The notes under the pieces: generated by a model
The model's database searches: none
What the model saw: the letters and a program-made list of their open reading frames with translations, nothing else
Told to the model about the DNA's origin: nothing
Position numbers and translations under genes: made by a program
Shown: in pieces, positions 55,667-63,874 of the stretch
Numbering within the stretch: position 1 is the first letter of the stretch
How the letters are laid out: each line of letters begins with the position of its first letter
Source: an uncultured Alphaproteobacteria bacterium
GTDB taxonomy: Bacteria > Pseudomonadota > Alphaproteobacteria > HIMB59 > GCA-002718135
NCBI GenBank assembly: GCA_902567855.1
Contig: CACFOQ010000006.1
Coordinates: forward strand, 1-64,000
Length of the DNA: 64,000 nt
Direction of reading: 5' to 3'

Positions 55667-56263
55667 TTAATTTAAATTTGACCATTTAATACAATCTTCA
55701 AGTCTATCATCTCCCCAAAAAACTTCATCGTTATAAATAAAAGTTGGACTACCAAAAATTTTTTTACTCTTCGCTATTTCAGTTTGATTTAAATATTTTT
55801 GATTTATATTTTCACTTTTTGCCAATTCTATAGTTTTAATAGGATCTAATTCTAGTTGATTTAGTATCTCAGTAACATTTGGTTCTAAAGCTGGCTCCAA
55901 GCTTTGCTGAAACCATCTTCGATAAGTTTTTTTAACATAAGGAATACCCCATTCTTGATCCATTCCTAGAACTGCAATTTTATTTGCTAAATCAAATTCT
56001 TTTAAAGGGTATGGTGCGGGAACTTTTGCTTCAAACCCATAAAATTTAGCTCTTCTTTCTATATCTCTCCACATGTAATCAGATTTATTTTTCTTTGGAG
56101 GCGGTGTAAAAGGAACATTTTCCATCTCAATCATTATTTGTCTTACGCTAAAAGGTTTCCAAATAAATTTAACATTGTGTTCTTTTTCAACAGAAAAAAT
56201 TCTCTCAACGGTTAAATAAGTATATGTACTTCCAATAGAAAACCAAAATTCAATTTCTTTCAT
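55667..56263 (-). CDS. 2-hydroxychromene-2-carboxylate isomerase / DsbA-family protein
   Basis: EFWFSIGSTYTYLT; WKPFSVRQIM; FGSPTFIYNDEVFWGDDRLE. Confidence 0.82.
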   Translation of the reverse strand: MKEIEFWFSIGSTYTYLTVERIFSVEKEHNVKFIWKPFSVRQIMIEMENVPFTPPPKKNKSDYMWRDIERRAKFYGFEAKVPAPYPLKEFDLANKIAVLGMDQEWGIPYVKKTYRRWFQQSLEPALEPNVTEILNQLELDPIKTIELAKSENINQKYLNQTEIAKSKKIFGSPTFIYNDEVFWGDDRLEDCIKWSNLN

Positions 56264-56292
56264 AATTTTAATTTAAAACAAAATTCAATTAT

Positions 56293-56694
56293 CTACAAAT
56301 ATTTTTTATTATTAAAAATAAATAATATTGTTAGCAATGAACAAAAAGAGAAGATTGATGCGTTAATAGATATTGTAAAAAGATCTGTCTCACCTGGACT
56401 ATCAGTTAATATATATCTCCAAAAATTTAATGAAATAATTAATTGTATAAGCAATATTGTTATAAATAATGGTAGTTGATTCTCTATTCCTTTATATAAA
56501 ATTATAATTAAACCTATTGATAATGAGAGAAAAATAATACCTAATATTTCTGATAAACCTGCTATAGCATGGTTAAATGCACCAATATTCCTAAGAGCAA
56601 ATTCATCTGTAAAAACTAAAAGTTGAAAAGAATAATAAATAAAAAAAAGAATATTTATACTTAATATGAATAAATCAATTTTTTTAATCTTCAT
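56293..56694 (-). CDS. Small polytopic membrane protein, function unknown
   Basis: 133 aa with about four hydrophobic segments. Confidence 0.55.
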   Translation of the reverse strand: MKIKKIDLFILSINILFFIYYSFQLLVFTDEFALRNIGAFNHAIAGLSEILGIIFLSLSIGLIIILYKGIENQLPLFITILLIQLIISLNFWRYILTDSPGETDLFTISINASIFSFCSLLTILFIFNNKKYL

Positions 56695-56729
56695 GGTTTT
56701 ATCATATATTATATGATATTTAGTTAGTA

Positions 56730-57746
56730 ATGAATTTAAAAAAGTTTAAGCGATATCCATTAACTTTTGGAGTAACACCAATAGAGCATTTACCGAGACT
56801 TTCTAGAGAATTACAAGGTAATTTAGAAATTTATGCAAAGCGAGATGACTGTAATTCAGGTTTAGCTTTTGGAGGAAACAAACTAAGAAAACTTGAATAT
56901 ATTGTTCCTGATGCAATTGATTCTGGTGCTGATACCTTAGTTTCAATTGGTGGCGTTCAATCCAACCATACTAGAATGGTTGCAGCAACAGCTGCTAAAA
57001 TAGGAATGAAATGCAGACTTGTTCAGGAAAAGTGGGTTCCACATTATGATGGAGTATATGATCGAGTTGGTAACATACTTTTAACTCGTTTAATGGGCGC
57101 TGATAGCCGATTAGTTAATGATGGTTTTGATATAGGTATTAGAAAAAGTTATGAAGAAGCTATTCAAGCTGTAAAAGATGAAGGTGGAAAACCTTACGGT
57201 ATTCCAGCTGGAGCATCAGTTCATAAATATGGTGGACTTGGTTATGTAGGCTTTGCTGAAGAAGTAAAAGAGCAAGAAAAGGAATTAGGATTTAAATTTG
57301 ATTACATTATTGTGTGTGTAGTAACAGGATCTACTCATGCTGGGATGATTGTGGGTTTTGCAGATGATAATAGAGCTGACCGTGTCATAGGAATAGATGC
57401 TTCGGCAACTTATGAGCAAACAAGATCTCAAGTTAAACAAATTGTTTCTAATACCGCTAAACTAGTTGAGCTTGGAAGAGAAATTAAGGATGATGAAATA
57501 ATTATAAATCCTGATTATGCTTACCCATCTTATGGAGTACCAAGTGAAGAAACTAATGATGCAATTCGGTTAGCAGCTAAAACAGAAGGAATGATAACTG
57601 ACCCAGTTTATGAAGGAAAATCAATGCAAGGCTTAATTGATCTCGCTAAAAAGAAATTTTTTCCTGATGGATCTAAAATTTTATATGCTCATCTAGGTGG
57701 AGCTCCAGCTATAAATGGATATAGTTATTATTATAAGGATGGTTAA
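56730..57746 (+). CDS. acdS: 1-aminocyclopropane-1-carboxylate deaminase
   Basis: 338 aa; [12 protein letters not shown] lysine; Glu295 ([11 protein letters not shown]) and Leu322 (YAHLGGAPA) at the AcdS-diagnostic positions. Confidence 0.92.
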   Translation: MNLKKFKRYPLTFGVTPIEHLPRLSRELQGNLEIYAKRDDCNSGLAFGGNKLRKLEYIVPDAIDSGADTLVSIGGVQSNHTRMVAATAAKIGMKCRLVQEKWVPHYDGVYDRVGNILLTRLMGADSRLVNDGFDIGIRKSYEEAIQAVKDEGGKPYGIPAGASVHKYGGLGYVGFAEEVKEQEKELGFKFDYIIVCVVTGSTHAGMIVGFADDNRADRVIGIDASATYEQTRSQVKQIVSNTAKLVELGREIKDDEIIINPDYAYPSYGVPSEETNDAIRLAAKTEGMITDPVYEGKSMQGLIDLAKKKFFPDGSKILYAHLGGAPAINGYSYYYKDG

Positions 57747-57777
57747 AGATTGTTAATTTATCTATAAGATTAATTAA

Positions 57778-58260
57778 ATGACAGATACTCTCCCCCAAAT
57801 AAGAAAGTTTTTAGAAAGTACAAATATAGAATTTGAAATAATGGACTGTGATCCTAATATGGCGGACACCCAAGTATTTTGTAAAGAATATAATATTAAA
57901 CTTGAAGACTCAGTTAATGCCATTATTGTAAAAACTAAAACAGGTGAATTAAAATATGTTACTTGCGCATTGTTAGCTACAAATAGATTAAATATAAATA
58001 ATGTGATCAGAAAAAAATTAGAAGCAAGAAAGGTTTCTTTTGCTAATGCTGCTGAAACTATTAAATTAACAAATATGGAAATAGGAGGTGTTACTCCATT
58101 TACTTTACCAGATAATTTACCAATATGGATTGACTCAAAAATAATGAATCGAGATTATGTAATATTAGGAGGAGGCAATCGCTCTTCAAAAATTAAAATT
58201 TCTCCCAAAATTTTTAATTTTACTAATAATACTGAAATAGTTGAAAATTTAGCCAATTAA
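57778..58260 (+). CDS. YbaK/EbsC-type aminoacyl-tRNA deacylase-like protein
   Basis: Central NAIIVKTKTGELKYVTCALLAT and GGVTPFTLPDNLPIWID; ILGGGNRSSKIKISP. Confidence 0.8.
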   Translation: MTDTLPQIRKFLESTNIEFEIMDCDPNMADTQVFCKEYNIKLEDSVNAIIVKTKTGELKYVTCALLATNRLNINNVIRKKLEARKVSFANAAETIKLTNMEIGGVTPFTLPDNLPIWIDSKIMNRDYVILGGGNRSSKIKISPKIFNFTNNTEIVENLAN

Positions 58261-58345
58261 ATTTCATCAAATATTTTGTGAATAATCTCATTGTTTTATT
58301 TTTTTTATAACAAATAATTTGTACACATGATATTTAGCTAATTGT

Positions 58346-58420
58346 GCCGCAGTAACTCAGGGGTAGAGTAATTCATTGGTAATGAATAAGCCGGCAGTTC
58401 GATTCTGCCCTGTGGCACCA
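58346..58420 (+). tRNA. tRNA-Thr(GGT), CCA encoded
   Basis: GCCGCAGTAACTCAGGGGTAGAGTAATTCATTGGTAATGAATAAGCCGGCAGTTCGATTCTGCCCTGTGGCACCA; ATTCA-TTGGTAA-TGAAT anticodon arm. Confidence 0.96.
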
Positions 58421-58425
58421 TTAAT
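58375..58425 (+). repeat. att-like direct repeat, copy 0 (inside tRNA-Thr 3' half)
   Basis: ATTGGTAATGAATAAGCCGGCAGTTCGATTCTGCCCTGTGGCACCATTAAT, identical to 61012-61062. Confidence 0.9.
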
Positions 58426-58428
58426 TAA

Positions 58429-58463
58429 CCACTTGTACTTAAAACAAAAGTGGGCATTTTTTT
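58429..58463 (+). terminator. tRNA-Thr terminator A
   Basis: CCACTT ... AAGTGG then GCATTTTTTT; near-copy at 60923-60957. Confidence 0.7.
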
Positions 58464-58541
58464 GTCATTTAGATAAATATTGTCAGATTTGTATTAGATT
58501 CTTACTACTAATTGTAGTTTGATTAAATAATATAAATTTTA

Positions 58542-59252
58542 TTAATGAAACTTTTCTAAAATATATTCGTTTATATTAACTTCCCAAAATGCAGTTGCTA
58601 AAGCATTATTTTTATAACCATCACCAAAACTTAAACTCTTTAATGTAGGATCTGAATTAAGAAACTCTTTTGCTTTTCTCATGTCATTATCGTTGTCCCA
58701 TTTATCCTTATTATTATCTTCAAGAATATCTAAAAGTTTATTTCCTAAAAACTGTCCCTTTTGAGATTGATTTGTAGGATTTTTTGCATAAAAGATAAAT
58801 TCTTCATTAAGCTTAAATCCTAATTCAGGACATAAATTATAATATATCAACTGAACAGCTAAGCCTTTGTCTAACTGCGTTGCTTTTTGAGTAAATGGCT
58901 TTAACCACCAACTAATTAACGTGCCATTAAAACCTGCAATTAACTCATCTCTCCAAATTGTGTTTGAAAACTTGCTACCTAAAGAGTCTTTAACTGGATT
59001 GTATAATGATTCAATTAGTGCATAAACCATCATACTTCCAGCTTTTAATTCTTCAGGTATATTATCTAAATCTTTTTTAGTAAGCTCTCTATCATCATCT
59101 TTTTTTACTTCATCTGCAAATGTAGATGCAGCTTTTTTAAGTGCACTGCCATATTTCTTTGTTTCTTGTTTTATTTTTTCGCCTGATGGATTTTTTCCTT
59201 TGAAAAGTAAGTAGGCTAGTATGATTATTACAATGATTAAAAAAAATTCCAT
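58542..59252 (-). CDS. Hypothetical protein, N-terminal TM anchor
   Basis: 236 aa; starts MEFFLIIVIIILAYLLFKGKNP; last gene of the element 1 operon. Confidence 0.6.
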   Translation of the reverse strand: MEFFLIIVIIILAYLLFKGKNPSGEKIKQETKKYGSALKKAASTFADEVKKDDDRELTKKDLDNIPEELKAGSMMVYALIESLYNPVKDSLGSKFSNTIWRDELIAGFNGTLISWWLKPFTQKATQLDKGLAVQLIYYNLCPELGFKLNEEFIFYAKNPTNQSQKGQFLGNKLLDILEDNNKDKWDNDNDMRKAKEFLNSDPTLKSLSFGDGYKNNALATAFWEVNINEYILEKFH

Positions 59253-59255
59253 AAT

Positions 59256-60086
59256 TTAAGCGATTTTTATTTTTTTTAAATTTATCATAAACCATTCATA
59301 AATATCCTGAAATGATATTTTACCAAAATATTTTCTTGATATTAGTACAATCATAAAAGCGGTCATCAATTCAATCCACAAAGGTGCACTTAAAACATAC
59401 ATAATTCCAATAAAAAGGGAGGATGTAAAACTACCCTTCTTAAATCCAGAAATAAAAAAATTATAACCTTTTTTCTTTTTGTGAAGATTGTACGCTCTAG
59501 CCATTGTTACTAGAGAAGCTACAACAACAAATGGATTTCCCCCAATCAGTCCTGAAATTAAAAGACTTGAAGCCATTTCACCAAAAAGTTCCTTGTCTTT
59601 TTTGTTCCAATTGAACATGATTGCAAACATTCCAATTGTAGCTCCTATTAATTCTGCAAGATTGACAGTTTGAATATCGTAATACCAATTAGCAGGCACT
59701 CCAAAATGATTTTTTAAATAACTAGCTGTTTTATCGTAACCTTCCTTAGATGCTGTAAACAAAGGTAATCCTGCAGGTGTTTGCAAATCTTTAAACATTG
59801 AAAAAAAGTATGCTTTTAATTCTTCAGTTCTGGAATCATCTGGAAATGTATTCTTTACTTTTTCCCACATTTCATGAGGTGTATGACTTCCATCAAATAA
59901 TCTGTGTTTCCAAGAACCAATATTAGTAGCTATATAGTTACTATCTATTGCTTTATCGTAAGCTGTAGGAGAATCGTTAACTAATGTGCCTAACCATTTC
60001 TCAAATCCTTTATGAAAATCTGTAGCAATTAAATTATTATACCAAAGCGATGCATTGTTAATAATTTCAGATTTAATTTTTTTCAT
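59256..60086 (-). CDS. Hypothetical multi-pass membrane protein
   Basis: 276 aa; soluble N-terminal part then hydrophobic helices (LAELIGATIGMFAIMF, GSFTSSLFIGIMYVL). Confidence 0.6.
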   Translation of the reverse strand: MKKIKSEIINNASLWYNNLIATDFHKGFEKWLGTLVNDSPTAYDKAIDSNYIATNIGSWKHRLFDGSHTPHEMWEKVKNTFPDDSRTEELKAYFFSMFKDLQTPAGLPLFTASKEGYDKTASYLKNHFGVPANWYYDIQTVNLAELIGATIGMFAIMFNWNKKDKELFGEMASSLLISGLIGGNPFVVVASLVTMARAYNLHKKKKGYNFFISGFKKGSFTSSLFIGIMYVLSAPLWIELMTAFMIVLISRKYFGKISFQDIYEWFMINLKKIKIA

Positions 60087-60089
60087 TCG

Positions 60090-60188
60090 TTACATTCCCC
60101 AAAACAAAATTGTCACAAATATACAAAAAAGTCCAATAATGACTGAAATTCCAAACACACTAATAAAAAATTCAAATATATTTTTCAT
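60090..60188 (-). CDS. Hypothetical single-TM microprotein (32 aa)
   Basis: Translation MKNIFEFFISVFGISVIIGLFCIFVTILFWGM; overlaps the end of the upstream ORF and abuts the downstream one. Confidence 0.4.
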   Translation of the reverse strand: MKNIFEFFISVFGISVIIGLFCIFVTILFWGM

Positions 60189-60843
60189 TTATAAACTCTA
60201 ACTCTAACCAATCAGCTCTTTGCCCTCTACAAGAATCAGCGCCATGAGCACAACCTTCTGTTACGAAAGAAAAACTATCTTCATTAATTTTATAATATTT
60301 AATTGGATTAAAAAGACTTTTGCCAGGAAGAAAGGCATTTGTTACCTTTAGATAATTACCAGTATATTCAAAGACATAGTAAGAATTAAATCTTGCTACA
60401 AAAGTACCGCACATTTTTTCTTTAATATTTACAAGATAATAATTTTTATGTTGAACAATTGGCGTATGACCAAAGAACGTCCAAGAACACTTATCATTAA
60501 TTAAAAATTCCTTCCCTGTGCTTTGTAAATTTTTCATGCAAGTAATATTAAAGATTTTGTTGTCTTCTATGCAATCAAGATAAGCGTTGTTTAAATTAGC
60601 TTTTTCTACTGAATTAAATTCTCTGGCATTCTCAGCAAAAGTAATAAAATAGTGTATGTACATAAACAAATCATCACTAATTTTTTCACCGTAATGATCT
60701 AAAAAATCATATTCTATACTTTTGTAACCCTTTTTAATTGGTTTAAATTCATTATGATATGCATCATTCAAGGGAGTAACCATATAAAAAGCAATGAAAA
60801 GTAAAAATAAGAAGATCGGATATTTTATAATCCTAGACATCAA
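60172..60843 (-). CDS. Hypothetical membrane-anchored, Cys-containing exported protein
   Basis: 223 aa; N-terminal TM (IIKYPIFLFLLFIAFYMV), several Cys in the extracytoplasmic part. Confidence 0.6.
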   Translation of the reverse strand: MMSRIIKYPIFLFLLFIAFYMVTPLNDAYHNEFKPIKKGYKSIEYDFLDHYGEKISDDLFMYIHYFITFAENAREFNSVEKANLNNAYLDCIEDNKIFNITCMKNLQSTGKEFLINDKCSWTFFGHTPIVQHKNYYLVNIKEKMCGTFVARFNSYYVFEYTGNYLKVTNAFLPGKSLFNPIKYYKINEDSFSFVTEGCAHGADSCRGQRADWLELEFINEKYI

Positions 60844-60922
60844 TTATTTTTTTAAGAAAAAAATGTGGTAACTTTAAGAATTTTACAAAGATAATGCTGC
60901 TTCAGTAGCTTATTGATTATAA

Positions 60923-60957
60923 CCACTTATTTACAAAACAAAAGTGGGCATTTTTTT
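60923..60957 (+). terminator. Terminator B, duplicate of the tRNA-Thr terminator
   Basis: CCACTT ... AAGTGG + T7; the 28 bp AAAACAAAAGTGGGCATTTTTTTGTCAT is identical at 58441-58468 and 60935-60962. Confidence 0.65.
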
Positions 60958-61011
60958 GTCATATATTTTTAAGAATCTTAATTTTCCTAGACATTTTTTT
61001 CTTGTCATACT

Positions 61012-61062
61012 ATTGGTAATGAATAAGCCGGCAGTTCGATTCTGCCCTGTGGCACCATTAAT
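61012..61062 (+). repeat. att-like direct repeat, copy 1 (tRNA-Thr 3' fragment)
   Basis: 51/51 identical to 58375-58425; no 5' half of a tRNA in front. Confidence 0.9.
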
Positions 61063-61071
61063 CTTGAATAT

Positions 61072-61099
61072 AAATAGCACTCTAATTTGAGTGCTATTT
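61072..61099 (+). terminator. Hairpin/terminator after tRNA fragment 1
   Basis: AAATAGCACTC taattt GAGTGCTATTT followed by AATTTTT. Confidence 0.6.
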
Positions 61100-61110
61100 A
61101 ATTTTTATAA

Positions 61111-61512
61111 TTATAAATTAAAATACCTAATTAAAATTACAATCATTGGAATTAATGGTCTTATAGCATTTTTAATATGGTGATCATTACCATCATGAGT
61201 TGGTAAGATTTTCATAACTAATGAGATATTGTAAACAAAAGCTAAAACAGTGAATATAAATATAGCACCAAATATTTCATTAGCAGATGTTACTCCTGCT
61301 ATTTCAAACAATGCAAAAAAAGCCATCACAACACATCCAGTCATTAAAAAACCTAACGGTCTACCCATATAAGTTGCCTGAATATTATCAAACCCAAAAT
61401 TTTTGCTAGCAAAATTCTTATTAAATGCAAAATTTAATCCAAAAAAACCTCCGAATAAAATTAAAAATACATGGCACAAAAAGGGCACCATTCCCCCTGC
61501 AGTTTCAATCAT
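61111..61512 (-). CDS. Hypothetical polytopic membrane protein
   Basis: 133 aa, about four hydrophobic segments. Confidence 0.6.
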   Translation of the reverse strand: MIETAGGMVPFLCHVFLILFGGFFGLNFAFNKNFASKNFGFDNIQATYMGRPLGFLMTGCVVMAFFALFEIAGVTSANEIFGAIFIFTVLAFVYNISLVMKILPTHDGNDHHIKNAIRPLIPMIVILIRYFNL

Positions 61513-61640
61513 AAATTCTCCTATTATTATAATTAACTATATCATTTTAAATATGATTCTGATTAAAAGACAAGTGATTGAGCCTGACATTTGTGCAAAG
61601 GTAATTAAATTAGAATTCAAATACCAGACTTAGCAAGGGT

Positions 61641-61679
61641 TAAGCCGGCAGTTCGATTCTACCCTGTGGCACCATTAAT
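61641..61679 (+). repeat. att-like direct repeat, copy 2 (tRNA-Thr 3' fragment, 38/39)
   Basis: TAAGCCGGCAGTTCGATTCTACCCTGTGGCACCATTAAT; one G>A difference from copies 0 and 1. Confidence 0.88.
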
Positions 61680-61728
61680 ATTTCATATTGAAATATTTAA
61701 TTCATTAACTAGTTAGATATTAAATATT

Positions 61729-62226
61729 ATGAAGATTCTTATTTTTTTACTTTTTCTTATTCCTAATTTAGGATTTGCAGCTTCTATGAATCATATAGGT
61801 AAAAAAGGTGAATCTTCTGAGGTAGATAGAGTTATTGAAATAAAAATGTATGATAATTATTTTGAGCCAAATGTAATAAATATAAAAAAGGGTGAAACAA
61901 TTAAATTCTTAGTCAAAAATCTTGGATTACTTGTTCATGAATTTAATATAGCGACAAAAAAAATGCATTTAAACCATCAGCCTGAAATGATGGAAATGAT
62001 GGAAAACGAAATTTTACTAGGAGACAAAATTGATTATGAAAAGATGAAAGAAATTGCAAAAACTAATCATTCCATGGCTCACTCTCATTCAAATAGTGTT
62101 TTATTAGAACCAAATAAGAGTAGCGAAATAATATGGAAATTTAATACTGATCTTAATCTAGAAGCTGCTTGTAATGTACCTGGTCATTACGAAAGTGGTA
62201 TGATTTCTAAAATCAATATCAATTAA
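61729..62226 (+). CDS. Cupredoxin/plastocyanin-like copper-binding protein, exported
   Basis: Signal peptide; YFEPNVINIKKGETIKFLVKN; ligands HEF ... CNVPGHYESGM. Confidence 0.82.
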   Translation: MKILIFLLFLIPNLGFAASMNHIGKKGESSEVDRVIEIKMYDNYFEPNVINIKKGETIKFLVKNLGLLVHEFNIATKKMHLNHQPEMMEMMENEILLGDKIDYEKMKEIAKTNHSMAHSHSNSVLLEPNKSSEIIWKFNTDLNLEAACNVPGHYESGMISKININ

Positions 62227-62235
62227 AAAATTTTA

Positions 62236-63012
62236 TTAAATTGAACCAGCTTCAACCATATAATTATTTGCTGTACACATTGAAGCATCATCTGAAGCTA
62301 AGAATAAAACCATACGAGCAACATAAACAGGCTCTATAAGATCTGGTAGACATTGACGCTTTTGTTGATTTTCTAGAGCTTCAGGAGTAACCCATAATTT
62401 TTTTTGTCTATCGGTCATAATCCATCCTGGAACGACAGTATTAACTCGAATACGATGCTGACCTAGATCTCGTGCCATTGTTCTAGTTAATCCATGAACT
62501 GCTGATTTGGCAGTAGTATATGCTGGAAATCCACCGCCCGCCTCCCACCAAGAATTTGAACCTATATTGATAATTGATCCTCCACCTTTTTTTATCATTT
62601 CAGGAGCGACATGCTGAATAGCAAAAAATTGGTGACGAAGATTTGTTGACAATCTTTCATCCCAATAATCTTCTGTTACATCTTTCCAATCGTGACGATC
62701 ATCATTTGCTGCATTATTAATCAAAATATCAGCAGATCCTATCAGTTTCTTTAAGTTTTTCATCGATGTCTGCATAGCTGAAATATTAGTTAAATCACAT
62801 ATTTCAAAATGAACATTATCTCCCAATTTTTTTGCAAGTTTTTTACTAGCATCTAAATCCAAATCAAGAAAACCAACTTTCGAACCTTGTTTAGCAAACG
62901 CTGTTACAATCTCCGCTCCAATACCTAAAGCTCCACCCGTAACAAAAACAGTTTTTTCTAATAAACTTGGATAAACTGCAAAATTTTTTGACATTATATC
63001 CTCAATTATCAC
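62236..63012 (-). CDS. SDR family oxidoreductase
   Basis: VTGGALGIGAEI; NNAAND; YTTAKSAVHGLTR. Confidence 0.9.
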   Translation of the reverse strand: MIIEDIMSKNFAVYPSLLEKTVFVTGGALGIGAEIVTAFAKQGSKVGFLDLDLDASKKLAKKLGDNVHFEICDLTNISAMQTSMKNLKKLIGSADILINNAANDDRHDWKDVTEDYWDERLSTNLRHQFFAIQHVAPEMIKKGGGSIINIGSNSWWEAGGGFPAYTTAKSAVHGLTRTMARDLGQHRIRVNTVVPGWIMTDRQKKLWVTPEALENQQKRQCLPDLIEPVYVARMVLFLASDDASMCTANNYMVEAGSI

Positions 63013-63139
63013 AATGAAGTTAAAATTTAAATGGATTTATTTATTTAATTTTTTATTAATATTTTAATAAATTATAACTGTCCTCATAAGCGTCATAATT
63101 GAAAAGCAATTAAAAAAGTATAATATAAAATAAATTATA

Positions 63140-63829
63140 ATGTCAAATTTGTTATTTAAATTAAATTCATCAAGAATTTTTCAATTTATTGTTATTACAA
63201 TAATAATTTTAAATGCTATCACACTTGGAGTTAGCACATATGAATTGAATGCATACATTACAAATTCAATAAAAATACTTGATTATTTAATCACAATTTT
63301 TTTTGTTATTGAAATTTTAATTAGATTTATAGGTGAACCAAAAAAAATTAATTTTTTTAAGAATGGATGGAATATCTTCGACACTTTAATAGTTTTAGTA
63401 TCGCTAATTCCTATTCCAAACAATTCAAGTTTTCTGTTATTAAGATTATTAAGGGTATTTAGAGTATTAAGATTAATATCAGCTATTCCAGAATTAAAGA
63501 AAATAATTGAAGCTTTAATTGATTCTATAAAAAGAGTTTTTTATGTAGGATTATTGCTTTTTATTATACTTTATATTTATGCAACAATTGGATCTATGCT
63601 CTTTGCAAGTCATATTCCTGAAAGATGGAATGATGTTGGAGTATCATTAATTACCTTATTTCAAGTTTTAACCCTATCAAGCTGGGAAACTGTCATGCTT
63701 CCTTTGCAAGAAATATTTTGGTGGGCGTGGATCTATTTTTTTAGTTTTATTATTATTTGTGCCATCACAATGCTCAATCTTCTTATTGCTATTTTAGTTG
63801 ATGTTGTAATTAACCAAAAAAAACTTTAA
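63140..63829 (+). CDS. Voltage-gated ion channel (6TM, single-domain ion transporter)
   Basis: S4-like LLRLLRVFRVLRLI; pore FQVLTLSSWETVM; six hydrophobic segments. Confidence 0.85.
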   Translation: MSNLLFKLNSSRIFQFIVITIIILNAITLGVSTYELNAYITNSIKILDYLITIFFVIEILIRFIGEPKKINFFKNGWNIFDTLIVLVSLIPIPNNSSFLLLRLLRVFRVLRLISAIPELKKIIEALIDSIKRVFYVGLLLFIILYIYATIGSMLFASHIPERWNDVGVSLITLFQVLTLSSWETVMLPLQEIFWWAWIYFFSFIIICAITMLNLLIAILVDVVINQKKL

Positions 63830-63874
63830 TTAATTATTTTAAATTGAAATATAAAAAAAGGGAACTAACGGTCA

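Larger units (their letters stand above)
58426..61062. mobile_element. Candidate integrated element 1 (tRNA-Thr-targeted, no integrase)
   Basis: Bounded by the 51-bp perfect repeats 58375-58425 and 61012-61062; carries four co-directional ORFs of unrecognised function. Confidence 0.65.
61063..61679. mobile_element. Candidate integrated element 2 (single-gene segment between tRNA-Thr fragments)
   Basis: Bounded by tRNA fragment 1 and tRNA fragment 2. Confidence 0.5.

Noticed and set aside
58426-61062. Prophage interpretation of element 1
   Set aside because: No terminase, capsid, portal, integrase, repressor or replication gene; only four small unrecognised ORFs.
61403-61633. 76-aa plus-strand ORF in element 2
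   Set aside because: First half is antisense to the 61111-61512 gene; only its last ~26 codons could be a remnant, noted under element 2.
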